Below are positions 16,103 through 22,422 of a DNA stretch of 32,999 bases, piece by piece. Made by a program: the position numbers and the translations under genes. The first letter of the stretch is position 1. Every line of letters starts with the position of its first letter. Source of the DNA: a virus. Location: positions 1 to 32,999 of the IMG/VR virus record IMGVR_UViG_3300036719_000100; one strand, given 5' to 3'. The notes under the pieces were generated by a model. That model saw nothing but the letters and a program-made list of their open reading frames with translations, made no database searches and was not told the DNA's origin.

Positions 16103-16369
16103 ATGCTACCAATAAAATTTAAGGAGTTTGCAAAGAACCCAGTTGTCGGAACTTTATTTATCGTAATGGGTGCCATCGGTGCTTTGTATGTAGACATTCG
16201 TTCTACGTTCCAAGACCAAGCAAAAAGCCAAGATGTACGCATAGAAAAGTTAGAGCATAGGGTTGATGTGGTTAGTGATGCCTTAAGAAAGTCAGATAGT
16301 TTATCAGCGGTTTCTACTACTAAACTTTCTACTTTGGCTGAATTAGGAGCAATTAAAGGTTTAAAATAA
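16103..16369 (+). CDS. Single-pass membrane protein with coiled coil (i-spanin candidate)
   Basis: A protein of 88 residues: basic N-terminus (KFKEFAKNP), one membrane segment (VVGTLFIVMGAIGALYV), then a periplasm-facing helical part with heptad-like spacing (QDVRIEKLEHRVDVVSDALRK). This is the architecture of an inner-membrane spanin subunit. The following gene (TAATG overlap at 16367-16371) encodes a small lipoprotein, as expected of a spanin pair. No sequence family is recognised, so this remains a topology-based proposal. Confidence 0.5.
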   Translation: MLPIKFKEFAKNPVVGTLFIVMGAIGALYVDIRSTFQDQAKSQDVRIEKLEHRVDVVSDALRKSDSLSAVSTTKLSTLAELGAIKGLK

Positions 16370-16662
16370 TGAGGTGGCTTTTATTAGTCTTTTTGGCTGG
16401 ATGTGGAGTTACGGCTCAAAGTCCAAGCGAAACAATAAAAGAAGACATTGAGTTAGAGAAACTTTTAGGCAAGATTAACCAGAACATTGAACTAACTATA
16501 AAGGTTCAAGATAAAGCAGACAAAAAACAAAAACAAATAGTAACCGAAGCCGTAACGACAATAAAAGAACTAAAGGAGGAATTAAATGAAACAAAAGCAA
16601 AGCTGGATAGTGTTAGTACTGATTCTATTGTGCCATTTAAGTTACTCCCAATACCCTATTAA
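16369..16662 (+). CDS. Small lipoprotein with helical domain (o-spanin candidate)
   Basis: A protein of 97 residues with a signal peptide and a clear lipobox: MRWLLLVFLAGC, with C12 as the lipidated residue. The mature part is a charged helix (about residues 25-85) with heptads suited to pairing with a coiled-coil partner. Adjacent to the membrane-anchored coiled-coil gene, it is a plausible outer-membrane spanin. The next gene starts inside its 3' end (16586, 77 bases of overlap in another frame), an embedded arrangement like that of Rz1-type genes. Confidence 0.6.
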   Translation: MRWLLLVFLAGCGVTAQSPSETIKEDIELEKLLGKINQNIELTIKVQDKADKKQKQIVTEAVTTIKELKEELNETKAKLDSVSTDSIVPFKLLPIPY

Positions 16663-16981
16663 AAGGTTTTACAAGGGTGATTCAGTTATTATAATGTCAG
16701 TTGAGCAAGGCGAAGAAATAAACAAATTGTATAGTAAATACAACGATACAATAAGTTTACTAAAAGAAAACTTAAAGATTAAAAACGTTAAATATGACTC
16801 TATATTCAATACAATATCTGCTCAAAAAGATAGCTTCTATAATTGGAAGTATAAATACTCACTTAACAAGTCTTTATATCAAGACTGGGAAGAAAACCAA
16901 AAAAAAATAGATAAGTTACACGCTTGGAGTAAGATTCTATTAATTTTCATAATAGTTTTTCAATTCAATCAATTACAATAA
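16586..16981 (+). CDS. Exported protein with signal peptide and C-terminal membrane segment
   Basis: A protein of 131 residues. It opens with a signal-type sequence (KQKQSWIVLVLILLCHLSYSQ), cleavable after SYS or thereabouts; the Cys is not in a proper lipobox. The centre is a periplasmic helical region (residues 45-110, Lys/Asn/Ser-rich), and the C-terminus is hydrophobic (WSKILLIFIIVFQF). It overlaps the lipoprotein gene by 77 bases in a different frame. It could be part of the envelope-disruption machinery; no family is recognised. Confidence 0.55.
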   Translation: MKQKQSWIVLVLILLCHLSYSQYPIKRFYKGDSVIIMSVEQGEEINKLYSKYNDTISLLKENLKIKNVKYDSIFNTISAQKDSFYNWKYKYSLNKSLYQDWEENQKKIDKLHAWSKILLIFIIVFQFNQLQ

Positions 16982-16982
16982 G

Positions 16983-17207
16983 ATGAAACAATTTTTTACT
17001 GAAGACAACGGAAGATATAGCATGAAAAGACTTTGTGGGTTATTATGTACTATTGCTTTGTGTGCTACAATGTATCACAATCAATTTAGTGAAGAGCATA
17101 CTGCACCAAGTGCTATTTTAGTAGAGGCGGTTGCTATGTTAGCGTTTGGAACATTGGGTTTAACATCAGTTGAGAAAATATTTAAAAAGAAAGAAGATGC
17201 CGAATAA
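16983..17207 (+). CDS. Holin-like protein
   Basis: A 74-residue protein with an N-terminal cytoplasmic segment (MKQFFTEDNGRYSMKRL), a first hydrophobic helix (CGLLCTIALCATMYHNQF), a short loop (SEEHTAPS) and a second helix (ILVEAVAMLAFGTLGLTSVEKIF), ending in a charged KKKEDAE tail. I associate the NGRxSxKRLCG start and LAFGTLGLTSVEKIF end with small membrane proteins annotated as holins in Bacteroidota phages. Holins make the inner-membrane lesion that releases the endolysin. Only a 28-codon gene and a homing endonuclease gene separate it from the endolysin. Confidence 0.65.
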   Translation: MKQFFTEDNGRYSMKRLCGLLCTIALCATMYHNQFSEEHTAPSAILVEAVAMLAFGTLGLTSVEKIFKKKEDAE

Positions 17208-17283
17208 CGAGAAAAGAGCCTTTGCCGTTGGCATTGTTGTTTGGATTGTTTGTATTTGTATCTTTGCTAAACATTTGATTTAA
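17197..17283 (+). CDS. Tiny single-pass membrane peptide (28 aa)
   Basis: A peptide of 28 residues, MPNNEKRAFAVGIVVWIVCI plus CIFAKHLI: a charged N-terminus and one membrane helix. It starts 11 bases inside the holin-like gene and ends one base before the homing endonuclease start, so it fills the gap exactly. Possible roles are antiholin or a lysis regulator, but this is not supported by recognised similarity. Confidence 0.45.
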   Translation: MPNNEKRAFAVGIVVWIVCICIFAKHLI

Positions 17284-17284
17284 T

Positions 17285-17887
17285 ATGGCATATGTTTATA
17301 GGCATATTAGGCTGGATAAAAACGAACCATTTTACATTGGTATTGGTTCGGATATTGACTATAAAAGAGCATTTTCTAAACATTCAAGAAATAAGTATTG
17401 GAATAGAATAGTTAATGTTAGTGAGTATGAGGTTGAAATAATTATGGATAATTTATCAAAAGACGAAGCAAAACAAAAAGAAATTGAGTTTATTGCTTTA
17501 TATGGGAAAAAGATAAATAAAAATGGTTCTTTAACAAATATATCCGATGGCGGAGAAGGTAATGCTGGTGGGAAACATACTGAAGAAGCTAAAAGAAAAA
17601 TTGCAGAAGCTAATAAGTTAAAGGATTATAGTAATTTTGATAGGTCTTTTACAAAAACAAAAGAGTATAAAGAAAAGATTAGCTTAATAAATAAAGGTAG
17701 AAAGATGCCAGATTCTATGCGTCAAAAGACAAGTGAAAGAATGAAAAATAGAATTATGACTGAAGACCAAAAACAAAAATTAAGAGAATTAAGATTAGGG
17801 ACTAAAATGTCAGAAGAAACAAGATTAAAAATGAAACAAGCTGGTATCTTGGCTTGGCAAAAAAGAAAAAATAAAAGCAATGATTAG
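17285..17887 (+). CDS. GIY-YIG homing endonuclease with NUMOD3-like repeats
   Basis: A 200-residue protein. Residues 3-21 (YVYRHI then PFYIGIG) are the GIY-YIG core in a YVY-YIG variant; R28 fits the conserved arginine, and EFIALYG near residue 70 the catalytic glutamate helix. After TNISDGGEGNAGG come several short DNA-binding repeats of the NUMOD3 type (KHTEEAKRKIAEANK, GRKMPDSMRQKTSERMK, GTKMSEETRLKMKQAG). The free-standing gene sits between the lysis genes, with no intron visible. Such enzymes nick the allele lacking them and spread by repair. Its 3' end overlaps the endolysin start by eight bases. Confidence 0.88.
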   Translation: MAYVYRHIRLDKNEPFYIGIGSDIDYKRAFSKHSRNKYWNRIVNVSEYEVEIIMDNLSKDEAKQKEIEFIALYGKKINKNGSLTNISDGGEGNAGGKHTEEAKRKIAEANKLKDYSNFDRSFTKTKEYKEKISLINKGRKMPDSMRQKTSERMKNRIMTEDQKQKLRELRLGTKMSEETRLKMKQAGILAWQKRKNKSND

Positions 17888-18482
17888 CAAACGTAGCATA
17901 GAATTAATTATCCAACATGAGGTTGGTGGTCGTGCGGTTTACGAGAAGAAATATCAAAAGCCAATTTGGGCTGGAGGTGAGTCTGGACTTACGATTGGGC
18001 TTGGCTATGATGTGGGTTATGCTAAAGAAGCGGACTTGTTTTCTGATTGGTCAGCATTGAACCTAAACTTCTTAAACGCAATGAAAAGATTTTGTGGAGT
18101 TAAGGGTGAAGTGGTTAAGTCAATGATGAAAGGCGAAGTGTTAAATGTTATCATTCCGTACAATATAGCTTATGATGTTTTCGTTAAGAAATCAATTCCT
18201 AAGTATTACGCAATGACTAAAAGAATATACCCTCAATTAGATACTTTAAATGAAGATACTAGAGGTGCTTTGGTTTCTATGGTATATAACAGAGGTTCAA
18301 AGATAGAAGGTGATTCTCGTAAAGAAATGAAGGCTATTGTTGAGTTGGTGGCAAAGCAAGACTATGAAGGGATAGCAGAGCAAATTGAAAAGAGCAAAAG
18401 ATTATGGGAGGGTAAAGGATTAGACGGCTTGGTGATTAGACGAGAAAGCGAGGCGGACTTGATAAGGTCAAGCATGGCATAA
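17880..18482 (+). CDS. Endolysin, pesticin/T4-lysozyme-like muramidase
   Basis: A 200-residue protein expected to cut peptidoglycan during lysis. The N-terminus has IELIIQHEVGG (E14, candidate catalytic acid) and WAGGESGLTIGLGYDVGY (residues 30-47), the active-site turn of pesticin-like lysozymes, in which T38 and D44 are candidate partners. A conserved helix, TRGALVSMVYNRGS, follows near residue 140, and the C-terminus carries GLVIRRESEADL, the usual lysozyme-family ending. There is no signal peptide, so release should depend on the holin. The start overlaps the homing endonuclease gene, which may indicate the endonuclease gene was inserted directly before it. Confidence 0.85.
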   Translation: MISKRSIELIIQHEVGGRAVYEKKYQKPIWAGGESGLTIGLGYDVGYAKEADLFSDWSALNLNFLNAMKRFCGVKGEVVKSMMKGEVLNVIIPYNIAYDVFVKKSIPKYYAMTKRIYPQLDTLNEDTRGALVSMVYNRGSKIEGDSRKEMKAIVELVAKQDYEGIAEQIEKSKRLWEGKGLDGLVIRRESEADLIRSSMA

Positions 18483-18499
18483 AAACAAAAACCTACATA

Positions 18500-19243
18500 A
18501 TGGCTGAAAGAACAACAAGGAGAAGGCTATTCTTTGACATAGAAACCTCTCCAAACATCGGTCTATTCTGGGAAGCTGGATACAAAAAGAATATTGACTA
18601 TTCAAACATAGTCAAAGAACGAGCCATAATTTGCATTTGTTACAAGTGGGAAGATGATAAAGAAGTAGAAGGGCTTTACTGGGATTCCAAGCAGAACGAT
18701 AAAAAGATGCTTGAGAAGTTTATACAAGTAGCGAATACTGCTACCGAATTAGTAGGACATAACGGAGATAAGTTTGATTTGGCATGGATTAGAACCAGAT
18801 GTTTATTTCATGGGATACCAATGTTTCCTAATTATATTACAATAGATACTTTAAAAATAGCAAGGTCTAAGTTTAGATTTAACTCTAATAGATTAAACTA
18901 CATAGCAGATTTTTTAGGTATAGGACAAAAGATTAAAACAGAGTTTAACCTTTGGAAAGATATTTTGTTACATAAGGATAAAAAGGCTATGGATGATATG
19001 CTTAAATACTGCAAAAAGGATGTAATATTGCTTGAGAAGGTATTTAAACACTTAAATAACCATATACCATCTAAATCTCATTATGGGGTGCTTTACGGAG
19101 GCTTAAGAGCATCTTGCCCAGAATGTGGAGCAGATGGAGAAAACATAGTTAGAAACAACACAAGAACAACCGCAACTGGGGTCGTAAAAGTGCAAATGAG
19201 ATGTAAAGTTTGTGGGAAGTTTCATACAAAAACCGATAAATAA
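18500..19243 (+). CDS. DEDDy 3'-5' exonuclease with C-terminal zinc ribbon
   Basis: A 247-residue protein of the RNase H-like (DnaQ/YprB) fold. Motif I is FFDIETSPN (D13, E15), motif II is VGHNGDKFDLAW (D93), and motif III is YCKKDVILLEKV (Y170 and D174, the DEDDy type). A second part, residues 200-247, contains two Cys pairs (CPEC at 206-209, CKVC at 235-238), a zinc ribbon likely to bind DNA. Possible roles are repair, recombination end processing or nucleotide salvage. It starts 17 bases after the endolysin stop and overlaps the next gene by one base (TAATG). Confidence 0.85.
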   Translation: MAERTTRRRLFFDIETSPNIGLFWEAGYKKNIDYSNIVKERAIICICYKWEDDKEVEGLYWDSKQNDKKMLEKFIQVANTATELVGHNGDKFDLAWIRTRCLFHGIPMFPNYITIDTLKIARSKFRFNSNRLNYIADFLGIGQKIKTEFNLWKDILLHKDKKAMDDMLKYCKKDVILLEKVFKHLNNHIPSKSHYGVLYGGLRASCPECGADGENIVRNNTRTTATGVVKVQMRCKVCGKFHTKTDK

Positions 19244-19434
19244 TGAGCCAAGTAACTCAAGAAGTAATAAACGACATAAACGCAAGAGAACTAAAAGGGC
19301 TTGAGACCTATGGTACTACAATGGATAGAAACGATTTAACTCAAGACCAATGGCTTAACCATGCATACGAGGAGGCATTAGACTTCGCTATATATTTAAA
19401 AAAATTATTAATTATTAGAAATGGCAACATATAA
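19243..19434 (+). CDS. Small helical protein, possible MazG-like fragment
   Basis: A 63-residue protein: KGLETYGTTMDRNDLTQDQWLNHAYEEALDFAIYLKKLL. The KYG-like loop followed by an HAYEEALDxAxYLKK helix is common in small phage proteins related to all-alpha NTP pyrophosphohydrolases (MazG/dATP-dGTP diphosphohydrolase type), where the acidic residues coordinate metal. The protein is shorter than a full enzyme, so activity is uncertain; it may dimerise. TAATG coupling to the exonuclease and overlap with the next gene show it belongs to the same operon. Confidence 0.55.
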   Translation: MSQVTQEVINDINARELKGLETYGTTMDRNDLTQDQWLNHAYEEALDFAIYLKKLLIIRNGNI

Positions 19435-19618
19435 ATTACCTAAAGGATTTTCAAAAATGACATTAGAAGAACAAGAAAGTGCATTAGTTAATGAATTGAC
19501 TAAAGTGCATCAAATCGAGGCAGAGATTACAAAAGCGTTAGCAAAAGTTAGAGGTGGACACAAGTACACTCCTAAGGAAATAGACCGCCCAGATTTGGCG
19601 GCTTTAAAAGATGCCTAA
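19421..19618 (+). CDS. Small hypothetical protein (65 aa)
   Basis: A 65-residue protein, mostly helical (LEEQESALVNELTKVHQIEAEITKALAKVR) with a basic, flexible end. It has no known motif, signal peptide or membrane segment. It overlaps the preceding gene by 14 bases and the following one by eight, so it is probably translated as part of this chain. Function not recognised. Confidence 0.55.
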   Translation: MATYKLPKGFSKMTLEEQESALVNELTKVHQIEAEITKALAKVRGGHKYTPKEIDRPDLAALKDA

Positions 19619-19883
19619 GATTAGAATTATATATAAAAAGCTGGGCAAAGAGAAGGCTCATGGCATCGCTTGTAGTGATGGCGAGATTCTTATTGATTCA
19701 AGGCTAAAAGGTAAAAAGCATTTAGAGATATTAATACACGAAGTCATGCACTTGCTAAACCCAGAGGATAGCGAGGCTGAAATAGTGCGTAAAAGTGTTG
19801 CCCTAACTAAAATACTATGGAAAGAAGGATATAGAAGGGTAGATAACCACGACAAAGACTTGCTCCAAGACGGCTCAAAATAG
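19611..19883 (+). CDS. Small HExxH metallopeptidase-like protein
   Basis: A 90-residue protein with a zinc-metallopeptidase core: LIHEVMHLL (H43, E44, H47) preceded by a strand (EILIDSRL) and followed by acidic residues (NPEDSEAEI) that could supply a third ligand. It has no signal peptide, so it would act in the cytoplasm. Small HExxH proteins of this type occur in phage genomes without a proven substrate. It is the last gene before the terminator at 19927, so it closes a transcription unit. Confidence 0.65.
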   Translation: MPKIRIIYKKLGKEKAHGIACSDGEILIDSRLKGKKHLEILIHEVMHLLNPEDSEAEIVRKSVALTKILWKEGYRRVDNHDKDLLQDGSK

Positions 19884-19926
19884 AGTCGTATCTTTGTGTT
19901 GTTGTTTTTTCATAGTTCTTAGGTTT

Positions 19927-19955
19927 CTCCCAGTGTAAAAAGCTGGGAGTTTTTT
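19927..19955 (+). terminator. Rho-independent terminator
   Basis: CTCCCAG (19927-19933) pairs perfectly with CTGGGAG (19943-19949) across a nine-base loop and is followed by six T. It lies 43 bases after the metallopeptidase-like stop and should end the lysis/exonuclease transcription unit. Confidence 0.9.
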
Positions 19956-20004
19956 ATTACATTTGTACTAATTCATATTGCATAGTAAATTAAGGTTTAT
20001 TCGA

Positions 20005-20029
20005 GGGGTGTTTCTACATCCCTTTTTTT
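20005..20029 (+). terminator. Second terminator-like hairpin
   Basis: GGGGTG (20005-20010) pairs with CATCCC (20017-20022) with one G-T pair, over a six-base loop, followed by seven T. It is weaker than the upstream terminator. It may be a backup, or end a short transcript beginning in this gap. Confidence 0.65.
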
Positions 20030-20147
20030 GTTATATAATTATATATCATTTGATTAATAAGTTTACTATTAGAAAACTTTATGTTTACTAAATTCTTTAG
20101 CAAAGTGTTAAAATTATGCTAAAGCCTAAAAATAAATGTAAATAAGT

Positions 20148-20178
20148 TTGGTGGATAACTTATGTGTATATATCTTTA
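20148..20178 (+). promoter_or_regulatory. Early promoter TTG-N20-TATCTTTA
   Basis: TTG at 20148-20150 and TATCTTTA at 20171-20178 are 20 bases apart; the -7 box matches TAnnTTTG except at the last base. It precedes the first gene of the small-gene block (ATG 20202) and follows two terminators. GGTGGATAA (20150-20158, reverse of TTATCCACC) and TGTGTATAT (20163-20171) within the spacer each match the DnaA-box consensus at all but one position. Confidence 0.6.
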
Positions 20179-20201
20179 CTTCATAAACAAAAACCTTATT
20201 T

Positions 20202-20399
20202 ATGAATTGGCAAACAACCATCTATTATGCCCAAGACGGCATCGACTACCAACAAGTATTTAATGCTCCACATCTACCAAGAGTAGGGGATAGCATTATT
20301 ACAAACTTTGGCAAAGAAGTTAAACGCATTATGTTTACCGTAGAAAGTATTACTTTCTCAAACATGAGTTACTCAATTATCATCACTTTAAAACCTTAA
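20202..20399 (+). CDS. Small early protein of unknown function (65 aa)
   Basis: A 65-residue beta-rich protein: MNWQTTIYYAQDGIDYQQVF, LPRVGDSIITNFGKEVKRIMFTVESI, and a final strand MSYSIIITLKP. The VGDxI turn and alternating strands suggest a small barrel. It is the first gene after the early promoter, a position often used for proteins that act on the host. It has no recognised family. Confidence 0.6.
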   Translation: MNWQTTIYYAQDGIDYQQVFNAPHLPRVGDSIITNFGKEVKRIMFTVESITFSNMSYSIIITLKP

Positions 20400-20402
20400 A
20401 CC

Positions 20403-20498
20403 ATGAACAAGTACGAACAAGACTCAATTAAGCCTATGTACGTTTTTATTATCGTATTAATAGGATTTATCTTAACCGCATTAGTAGAAAACCTTTAA
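20403..20498 (+). CDS. Tiny membrane protein (31 aa)
   Basis: A 31-residue protein with a polar N-terminus (MNKYEQDSIKP) and a single membrane helix (YVFIIVLIGFILTALV). It lies three bases after the preceding stop and ten bases before the next start, in an otherwise gene-dense stretch. Function unknown. Confidence 0.5.
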   Translation: MNKYEQDSIKPMYVFIIVLIGFILTALVENL

Positions 20499-20508
20499 AC
20501 CTACAATT

Positions 20509-20808
20509 ATGGAACTAATTTATCAAGGAAAACAACTTGTACTCCACAAAAGAGCAGCTTGTTTATTAGAACTATTAAAGTCAGCACAAGCAAGACAAAC
20601 GCTATTCGAGAAAGACTTAGCTAAATGGAGAAAAGGCACTTATGACGAGCCTATACGTTTAATGCAAAAAGAAGAAGATATTTTAATTAAGATAGCCAGA
20701 ATGAATGAAGTGCAAAAACGTATTTTAAAATCATATCATTTTTTAATCTTGGATTTGTACGAAATCACCGAAGATTTTATGCTGCCAGTAAACCTATTAC
20801 ACTTTTAA
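20509..20808 (+). CDS. Helical hypothetical protein (99 aa)
   Basis: A 99-residue protein, largely alpha-helical after an initial hairpin (MELIYQGKQLVLHKRAACLL), with charged helices (QTLFEKDLAKWRKG, LMQKEEDILIKIARMNEVQKRILKS). The length and regular charge suggest a soluble protein or coiled-coil partner. No motif is recognised. It ends one base before the next small gene. Confidence 0.6.
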   Translation: MELIYQGKQLVLHKRAACLLELLKSAQARQTLFEKDLAKWRKGTYDEPIRLMQKEEDILIKIARMNEVQKRILKSYHFLILDLYEITEDFMLPVNLLHF

Positions 20809-20809
20809 T

Positions 20810-20986
20810 ATGAGTTACATAGACAATAAAAGCTATTATATCAAGATGAACCAGATTCTTGAATTAGAGAATGAGATGCTAAGAAAACAAATTAAAGAAC
20901 TAAAACAAAAACTAAATGAACTACTGGACCCAACCTATAATGAAGGAAAAATCGGGGCTAAAAAGCCAAATCAAAATGGCGGATAG
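20810..20986 (+). CDS. Small coiled-coil protein (58 aa) overlapping the DnaA-like gene
   Basis: A 58-residue protein: MSYIDNKSYYIKMNQILELE continues into NEMLRKQIKELKQKLNELL, a leucine-heptad coiled coil likely to dimerise, and ends in a basic tail (KIGAKKPNQNGG). Its 3' part overlaps the start region of the DnaA-like gene in another frame. It begins one base after the previous stop. Function unknown; a partner or regulator of the DnaA-like protein is a possibility from overlap alone. Confidence 0.5.
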   Translation: MSYIDNKSYYIKMNQILELENEMLRKQIKELKQKLNELLDPTYNEGKIGAKKPNQNGG

Positions 20987-21254
20987 CGTAATTGAGAAAG
21001 TGGCTGCCTTCTATGGTATGTCTAACTCGGATATTAGAGGCAAATGCCGAAAGCGTGAACTGGTTAAAGCCAGATGGATAGCTATGTATTATATTAGGGA
21101 GAAAACAGACTTTACCCTAAATACCATTGGCGATATGTTTGGGCGAGACCATACTACGGTTATTCATGCCTTAGAAACAATTAAGGATATTATGTCTTTA
21201 AAGTACGAAACCGATTTAAAAGAGGATTTGATAAATATTAAAAGATTTATTTGA
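20916..21254 (+). CDS. DnaA domain IV-like DNA-binding protein
   Basis: A protein of up to 112 residues containing only the C-terminal DNA-binding domain of DnaA: IEKVAAFYGMSNSDIRGKCRKRELVKARWIAMYYIRE, then LNTIGDMFGRDHTTVIHALETI. GRDHTTVIHA (76-85) is the DnaA signature that contacts the box, and R53/R77-type residues are retained. The AAA+ ATPase domain is absent. It could bind DnaA boxes to recruit, compete with or displace host DnaA. Start choice is uncertain: ATG 20916, 20940 or 20976, the last giving a 92-residue domain with only 11 bases of overlap with the upstream gene. A perfect DnaA box follows two bases after the stop. Confidence 0.85.
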   Translation: MNYWTQPIMKEKSGLKSQIKMADSVIEKVAAFYGMSNSDIRGKCRKRELVKARWIAMYYIREKTDFTLNTIGDMFGRDHTTVIHALETIKDIMSLKYETDLKEDLINIKRFI

Positions 21255-21255
21255 T

Positions 21256-21264
21256 TTATTCACA
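21256..21264 (+). promoter_or_regulatory. DnaA box TTATTCACA
   Basis: TTATTCACA is an exact match to TTATNCACA. It lies directly after the DnaA-like gene stop in a 54-base AT-rich gap that ends at ATG 21309. It could be an origin element or an autoregulatory site. Chance matches of this motif are expected at about two per genome this size by my rough estimate, so position, not the match alone, carries the case. Confidence 0.5.
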
Positions 21265-21308
21265 AATTAGTTTTACTTTTAATTATTAAATAACAAAAAA
21301 CCTATACT

Positions 21309-21932
21309 ATGCAAGAACTACAACAGATTAGACCGACCTACGAACTTATTAACAAAGATAGTCTTTTAAGCCTATCAAATGAGTTGGCAAGTCTTATCAA
21401 AGAGAAAAAACTAAGCACAAACATTCAAGGCAAACAATTTGTAAACGTTGAGGGCTGGGGTTACGCTGGAGCAGCAATTGGATTGATTCCAATTATTACC
21501 GAAGTAAAAGACCTAAGCAAAGAAAACGAGGTTAAATACTGGGCTACTTGTGAGGTGCGAAATATTACTACCAATCAAGTGGTATCAATTGGACACGCTA
21601 TTTGCTCTAACAAAGAACGCACTAAAAGAACCTTTGATGAGTATGCTATATGCTCAATGGCTCAAACAAGAGCAGAGGGAAAGGCTTACAGATTGCTTTT
21701 AGGCTGGTTAATGAAAGCAGCTGGTTTTGAGGCTACTCCAGCAGAGGAGATGGACTTTAGCAAAGAACAAGCACCTTACATTAAGAAACACGAAACCCAA
21801 GATAATTTAATAGTAGCTATTGACTTTTGCGAAAGTTTGACAGAGTTAAAGCAACTTTACGAACTAAATATAACTATGATTCAAGAGAACCAGTTAAACG
21901 AATTATTTACCAACGCAAAAAAGAACTTATAA
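21309..21932 (+). CDS. DNA metabolism protein, possible single-strand annealing type
   Basis: A 207-residue protein. The conserved core is GKQFVNVEGWGYAGAAIGLIPIITEV, a strand series with YWATCEVRNITTNQVVSIGHAICSNKE, then FDEYAICSMAQTRAEGKAYRLLLGWLMKAAGFEATPAEEM. I know this arrangement from phage proteins near recombination genes. The beta-sheet followed by a helix recalls Erf/Rad52-like annealing proteins, but I am not sure of the family. The C-terminal 50 residues form a separate small helical part. It lies between the DnaA-like and SSB-like genes and overlaps the next ATG (TAATG at 21930-21934). Confidence 0.55.
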   Translation: MQELQQIRPTYELINKDSLLSLSNELASLIKEKKLSTNIQGKQFVNVEGWGYAGAAIGLIPIITEVKDLSKENEVKYWATCEVRNITTNQVVSIGHAICSNKERTKRTFDEYAICSMAQTRAEGKAYRLLLGWLMKAAGFEATPAEEMDFSKEQAPYIKKHETQDNLIVAIDFCESLTELKQLYELNITMIQENQLNELFTNAKKNL

Positions 21933-22177
21933 TGAATACTTTAGTAATTTTAGAAGGCTTAAGGGAAAATGTTAAATTTTGGCAGTATAAGTTTGATACT
22001 TGCAAACCACACGAAGCCAGATTAACTCAACAAAAGTTATTAGGTGCTAAGGAAGCATTAAAGGAATTTAAAGTTAAATACATGCCACATTTATTAGTGC
22101 CACCAACTCCACCACAAAGACAAATCTCAGTTAGGATGTCTGACTGGACTGAAACATTTGAAGAATACTCAAATTAA
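21932..22177 (+). CDS. Hypothetical helical protein (81 aa)
   Basis: An 81-residue protein: MNTLVILEGLRENVKFWQYK, a helix (HEARLTQQKLLGAKEALKEFKVKYM), a proline-rich linker (VPPTPPQ) and a polar C-terminus. I start it at 21932, overlapping the previous stop (TAATG); an in-frame ATG at 21827 would lie wholly inside the previous gene. No family is recognised. Confidence 0.55.
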   Translation: MNTLVILEGLRENVKFWQYKFDTCKPHEARLTQQKLLGAKEALKEFKVKYMPHLLVPPTPPQRQISVRMSDWTETFEEYSN

Positions 22178-22181
22178 AATC

Positions 22182-22250
22182 ATGAAATGGATTTGCTTAA
22201 TTATAATTTTATTGTGTATTATGGATGCGATTAATAATATAAAAAAATAA
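22182..22250 (+). CDS. Tiny membrane peptide (22 aa)
   Basis: A 22-residue peptide: MKWICLIIILLCIMDAINNI then KK, a single hydrophobic segment. It sits four bases after one gene and three bases before another, so it fills the gap between them exactly. Another peptide starting MKWI with a single membrane helix is at 24371. Weakly supported but plausible. Confidence 0.4.
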   Translation: MKWICLIIILLCIMDAINNIKK

Positions 22251-22253
22251 ACT

Positions 22254-22421
22254 ATGCCATTTTCAACATGCTGCGGAGCTTATACCGATATGCCAGAAAT
22301 TGATTTATGCCCAGATTGTTTAGAGCATTGCGACTGGGAAGAAGAAGACGAAGAAGAACTTATAGAAGACCAAAAGACGGAAGAACAAGTAAACGAATTA
22401 CAAATCAATAAAAACAATTAA
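22254..22421 (+). CDS. Small zinc-binding-like acidic protein (55 aa)
   Basis: A 55-residue protein with Cys pairs in CCGAYTDMPEIDLCPDCLEHC, which fits a small zinc ribbon, followed by a very acidic stretch (DWEEEDEEELIED). I associate such Cys-rich plus acidic mini-proteins with Bacteroidota phages. The acidic tail could mimic DNA or bind a basic protein. It ends one base before the SSB-like gene. Confidence 0.6.
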   Translation: MPFSTCCGAYTDMPEIDLCPDCLEHCDWEEEDEEELIEDQKTEEQVNELQINKNN

Positions 22422-22422
22422 A

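Larger units (their letters stand above)
19884..20201. other. Non-coding control region between late and early blocks
   Basis: This is the only gap over 300 bases. It holds a TATCTTTG box (19889-19896), a strong terminator (19927-19955), a TACATTTG box (19958-19965), a second weaker terminator-like hairpin (20005-20029), an AT-rich stretch without features that I can name (20030-20140), and a promoter with DnaA-box-like sites (20148-20178). No open reading frame of note is present. Confidence 0.75.

Noticed and set aside
16586-16650. Lipoprotein signal in the 16586 gene
   Set aside because: The Cys is preceded by ILL rather than by a small residue at -1, so it is not a good lipobox; an ordinary signal peptide fits better.
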